From NCBI GenBank assembly GCA_037953625.1, contig CM075656.1, positions 75,287,001-75,351,000 on the forward strand: a DNA stretch of 64,000 nucleotides, written 5' to 3'. This document shows positions 59,653 through 64,000 of the stretch, in pieces. Under the pieces are notes generated by a model. It saw only the letters and a program-made list of their open reading frames with translations, was not told the DNA's origin and searched no databases. Each line of letters begins with the position of its first letter. Position 1 is the first letter of the stretch. The translations under genes and the position numbers were made by a program. The stretch comes from Crotalaria pallida. Lineage: Eukaryota > Streptophyta > Magnoliopsida > Fabales > Fabaceae.

Positions 59653-60002
59653 AAAAAAAATAGAAGGCATGAATTTTACCTTCAATAAGTATGGAAGGTC
59701 CATTGGTACTCCTTTTGAACGTGAAGGAGAAAAAAAATACTTGTATTTTTGGAGGGGTTTTTTTTTTTTTTGGAGTGAAGGAGGTTTGATGGTGGAAGAT
59801 GAGAAGAAGAAAGAGGGGTTTGTGACATGGCGAAGGGATGGGGTTTGAGGTTTTGGATATTGGGGTTTGGGGTTTGAGGTTTTGGTTTTTGAGGTTTTTT
59901 TTCTGTGTGTATTTTGAATAATAAAGGGCAATGTAGACATTTTCCATTTAAAATGGGGTTTGGGGATAAAAAGGGGGTTTGGGGACTAATCCCATTTAGG
60001 AT

Positions 60003-62280
60003 CTCAAGGATGCATGGGCTTAAGATAATTATTCTCTATGTTTATTTTTGTTTTTTAAAAAAGCTTATCTTTTAGAACACAGAGCTGTCACGGGATTTAT
60101 GGGTTATGTGCTTCATTTTTTAAAGTTGAAGATGCCATAATTTTTGGCTTCTAGTTAAGTTAGAAATTTGTACAGTGACTAGCCATTTGCCCTAAACACC
60201 TGCCATTAGGGAATATTCTCAACCTTTTTCTCACTTTATAAAAATGTCTCAACCCTTTTACAATTTTGAAGAAGTTTGTCTCTTCTGATTCAGGTTTCAG
60301 TTTGTCTTCTACTCTTCTTAATTCAATTTTGAACGTATATATAATATGAAAGAGAATCTTTTTCTCTATTTCTCTTTCATTATGTTCCGGGTTCCAGGAG
60401 TAATATGGATAAATAATACAAGTTGACCACCTCTATTGCTGATTATCTATAATACTTTGATTAATTATAATTATATTTCAAGGGATGTTTTTACGATTTG
60501 CCAACTACATAGCTGCACTATTTTTCTATGGTTGAGTTTGCACTTATTTTATGTTATATAATCAAAACATAATGATTATAGTCCACATCATTTTGATCTA
60601 CATCGCCTCATACCAAAATCAATGTGTAGGTGTAAAAGCGCGTATATATGAGCATTACTCATATAGTCATTAAGTCGTATACTTATAGGATGAGTTACTT
60701 TTGTTATCCACAAAACTATATTTAGCCCATGTAATCATGAGTGATCCCCAAACAAAACAAATTCTAAGGGTGTGTGGGGATAAAAAAAATATTGATAGAG
60801 AGATACCTGTTTCAACTTTTTGAATTGTTCTTGGACCACCAATTTTCTTAGTAAACCTGCCATTAGTTGCAGGGAGAATCTTATGTTGAATTGTAGCTGG
60901 AAAATAAAAAGATTGGACAAAATATAATATCGTGAATATAACTATTTGCAATTTCCTGATGTTTTGTTCTATTGAATTACATAAATGTAGCCGGAATTTA
61001 GAAAATATGACACTTAAAAAAATCTAAATTACGTGCAGAGACTTCTATTATGGTTTGAACTTGGGACTAAAAAATATATGAGAGATGTTGTGGGTGGTAT
61101 ACTTTGTAACTTAATTAGTATAATCTCACCCAAAGGGAAACATGAATTAATTTAGAGTTTGCTAATTGAACATGATATTGTTCCTATTTTGTAAAGCCAT
61201 CATGATTTACCTTATGTTAGAGAAACTATTGCATGATCAAATTCCAACGAGGGTAGAATAAAAAGATGCAAAGGAGTTATGTTGTTATAGACCCGGCAAC
61301 CCGGACCAAGCAATAGTCTCTCCTTACGTTGTGACTTATGAATCCAATTCATTCATTCATCATGAATCATGATTCAATGGGAGCTAGTAGAATATCAGAT
61401 AATTGGAAGATCATAGAGGCAGACAGGGAAGAGAGGATTGAACATTAATGTAATGGTGGGTCCATGTCCCATCCAAGTTGTACAAATGGTGCAGCAGTAC
61501 AGGTCCACAGTTATTGCTACTTTGGTACCTGCTGGGACAGGTTGGTGACAATGTTTATAATACTTTATATGACTACATAAACACACGGTGACACGGCTTT
61601 GAAATTTTGATGATTGAGTACTCAAAGACAAGCGTGTATTCACTACTAATATATTCTACTGTCAGAAATAAACTACATTAGAGTTTACACTTATTGCAAT
61701 GTACCTCTAGCTTGCCTATTTAGTATTTACTGCTGTTATTTTTCTCTTTCATTCTTTTCTTCCATTTGCAAAACCTGGGTTTCCTTTTCAGGGTGAAGTT
61801 AGAAAATGGTGGCATACTTCAATGCCATACTAACAAACTTCTTCTGACCTATCCAGATTTCAGCTAGTGACTTTTATTCCCTATTTATTATTATAAAGTA
61901 GGAAGAGGAAGACATTAATGTTCAACTGCTCAAAAGAAAATGTTAAACAGAAGTCAATCTGCTCTGCACTAGCCAGTGATTTTGTTACAGGGTCTCTACT
62001 CTCTAAGAAGAAAGAACCAGGGTAAATCTAATTATATGTTTCAGCATTCACTTTGGTAATTTATTTATATAAAAATTACAGTCATTTATTTATATAAAAA
62101 TTACAGTCATTGATATAAAATAACTACAAATGGAAACATTTTCTTTTTGGTAGAGCATTTAATCAATTAGGTAAGTAGGGCCATGTGCTGTTGGTAATCG
62201 AATACAACAATAATAGAGTTACAACTTACAAATATATTTAAAAAAAGGAGAGAGGAAAGGCACATGAGGGATTGAAGCAT
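60003..62280. other. Intergenic DNA downstream of the DUF4378 gene
   Basis: Mostly AT-rich with short ORFs. It contains one exon-like segment (60807-60896, minus) and a 28-bp tandem duplication (TTATTTATATAAAAATTACA, near 62060 and 62087). Confidence 0.45.
60807..60896 (-). pseudogene. Isolated exon-like segment
   Basis: A 90-bp open stretch sits between a TTTTCCAG acceptor and a GAAACAG/GTATCT donor on the minus strand and reads TIQHKILPATNGRFTKKIG in one frame. It has coding character but no neighbouring exons I could join. It may be a gene fragment or chance. Confidence 0.25.
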
Positions 62281-64000
62281 TCAAGCCCTGCCTGTCAAAT
62301 CAACCACAGCATCCTCCACAAGTTCTTCTAGCAACTTCCCTTCTACTTCCTTCACCAAAATATCAATCTCAAATCCCATAAGCTCAACCCACCCTTTCCC
62401 CACAACCTCTTTTCTGACAACACTCTCCAACACCAGGCTGTTATTGTCCCCACAATCCCCCCAAACAGACCTCATGCCACTAGATATTAACTCTTTCATT
62501 TGGGTCACAATTTGGTCCACCAATAGGGGAGCTTCACCCTCTGGGACTTGGACCATGCTGTGGCCCCCACCCCACAACCTGCCCAGTAAGAACTTCTCTG
62601 ATCCATAACCAGTGATTTCCATGACTGCAACATTGACACAGTCAAACACAAGCTTCTGATTTGATCTTCTCTGCCTTCTCTTGGCTTCATGGAGAGGTTG
62701 AGGCTGGGGCTCCTTGTCCTTCAGATCTGCATATGTGTCCCTCAATGATGGGTCCAATGCACTTTCAAGGGAATGCCATCTAGAGTAAAAAGAATCAGAC
62801 TGCACTTGATCATCAAGTCCAGCTGCTGATAGTAGTTTCTCAACAAATACTAGCAAGTCTTGTTCCTCAACCTTGGTGTCTAGGGAAACCAAAGAAGGTT
62901 TTAATGGATGTGGACTTGATACCTCTGCACAAGATTCATCCCATGATAGGGTCCGTGCTATTGATCCTATCGGTGGTGACTTGTCAATTAAATTAGACTT
63001 CAGGGCCACTCTCGATCCTACAGAATAAATAGACGTAAGGTAACAAACTAACAATTAAGACAACGAGTAAAAAAGAACTTTTTGAAGGCCTAAAGCATTA
63101 CCCAGCTGACCACCCTTCATACAGTCCAAGGATGCGTGACCTGCATTATCATCTTCAAATGGAGGTTCTAAAACTGAGATTGGACTCGGCTGATCCTGGT
63201 TTTCGCTTGACATCCCTGGTACTGCAGGCTTTGACACAGTCAAACCAGACTGAAACAATCAAAACTGTCTTAGAACCCTTCAGTCTATTTATTTACCAAA
63301 TTCCAGTACAGAAAAAAGATTATACTTGTATAGTCACAGGACATCATTCTAACTTGTGGTAACAAAAAATCAACGAGGTTGTGCTTTACGCCTCTACTCT
63401 ACTAGGTTTAAGCTGACTGAGAAAAATCACTTTTATTTATCAAGTCGCTTATCTAATTCTTTTTTTTTTTTTTGGGACAAGAACTTATCTAATTCATTTG
63501 TTTCACCATTCTAACACATAAACAGAAAATCACAAACAATTGTCATACAAATTGGTTCTTATAGAGAACTTGTCACTACATCACCCCATTTCCTTAACAG
63601 TGCACCAGCAGCCTACAACTCATACATGCACCTTTCCAGCAGCACAACTTTCAACTTTCAAGAGTATATTTTGGTTAGTTAGGCACAAAGTTACCTCTGG
63701 ATCATGAAGGAAAACTTCAGATCCCACAGTTAAATAGTATTTTCATGGTGTCACTTAGAAAGACATTAATAAAGATTAAAAACTAGCCAGCTTTACAATC
63801 TAATAACATATATTGGGGTTTACAAGAAGCAATCTGTACTTGTACTATATTTAAGAGCAAGAGATGATTTAGAGGGCATTCATGACTGGACTCAAATAGC
63901 AAACAGCAAAAGAAGGAAAATTTGCATAATGCACTATAAAAATAGAAGATTAAAATATGCGGAATAATTGTAGCTATTACCTCAGGAGATATTATGCCTT
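62281..64000 (-). CDS. DUF4378 domain protein, C-terminal part (5' end outside window)
   Basis: Exons 63249-63102 and 63017-62281 join in frame to 294 residues, ending at a stop at 62281-62283. A further exon ending ...SPE with donor at 63981/63980 enters from the right edge and joins in frame. The C-terminal ~150 residues form a DUF4378 domain (LVFDCVNVAVMEI near the start; VVGKGWVELMGFEIDILVKE and LLEELVEDAVVDLTGR at the end). DUF4378 closes plant proteins such as the LONGIFOLIA/TRM group, which recruit TON1 or act on cortical microtubules, but that function needs N-terminal motifs not in this window. Ser/Pro-rich linker before the domain. Complete frame, no defects. Confidence 0.88.

Larger units (their letters stand above)
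58604..59993. mobile_element. Mutator-like foldback element containing other elements
   Basis: Ends are inverted (left GGGGTTTAGTCCCCAAACCT; right, reversed, GGGATTAGTCCCCAAACCCC) and stay alike for about 80 bp. Exact 9-bp repeats ATTTAGGAT flank it (58595-58603, 59994-60002), a Mutator-type duplication. The 1390-bp interior carries a GC-rich CGCCGTCGCCGCCGCGG stretch (58790-58808) that looks like host coding DNA, a Cassandra-type LTR and another small foldback. No transposase, so it resembles a Pack-MULE. Confidence 0.85.

Noticed and set aside
63132..63362. 76-codon plus-strand ORF near the right edge
   Set aside because: It is the antisense shadow of the DUF4378 exon 63249-63102.
63691..63716. 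Possible extra DUF4378 exon (reads VFLHDPE before a GTAACT donor)
   Set aside because: No acceptor gives the right phase; joining it introduces a stop, whereas 63981 joins directly to 63249 in frame.

Overview
This is nuclear DNA of a flowering plant. Genes are split by short GT-AG introns, intergenic DNA is A+T-rich and full of small transposons, and the proteins are plant-type: microtubule-associated CLASP, a DYW-class PPR editing factor, a GDSL esterase and a DUF4378 protein. A legume is plausible but is not shown by the sequence. I found no bacterial genes, operons, CRISPR array or true tRNA/rRNA gene. Exon borders below were worked out by hand from splice sites and reading frame.

Layout: (1) 40-13503, minus strand: CLASP, 19 exons visible, last part of the 3' end outside the window; its introns hold a hairpin MITE, a LINE relic, a SINE and an LTR-like piece. 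(2) 13504-22551: intergenic, with at least five terminal-inverted-repeat elements. (3) 22552-29955, minus: a 17-exon leucine-rich-repeat gene (615 residues) whose N-terminus carries an Elongin-BC-box-like and a Cul2-box-like motif; introns carry a MITE and a SINE. (4) 29956-34121: AT-rich DNA with a Helitron-like 3' end and pieces of a plant gene. (5) 34122-36365, minus: intronless 747-residue PPR-DYW gene, with a long foldback element starting about 170 bp upstream of its ATG. (6) 37140-42066: small repeats, a SINE with a 22-bp target duplication and a 288-bp tandem duplication. (7) 42067-45726, minus: five-exon GDSL esterase/lipase of 371 residues. (8) 46386-52387: a Stowaway-like MITE, then an almost complete but inactivated Ty1-copia element with 446-bp LTRs. 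(9) 53578-60002: a run of DNA transposons with clean target duplications, including two hAT-like elements and a 1.39-kb Mutator-like foldback that contains a Cassandra-type LTR with 5S-RNA-like sequence. (10) 62281-64000, minus: the 3' part of a DUF4378 gene.

The host genes do not form a pathway. All five complete or partial genes lie on the minus strand, but they are widely spaced and look independently expressed. The most notable contents are the number of foldback elements with exact 8- or 9-bp target duplications, the nested Cassandra LTR, the unusual ends and G-tract of the copia element, and the possible Elongin/Cullin adaptor signature in the LRR gene. I did not find evidence of a wholly new biological system.
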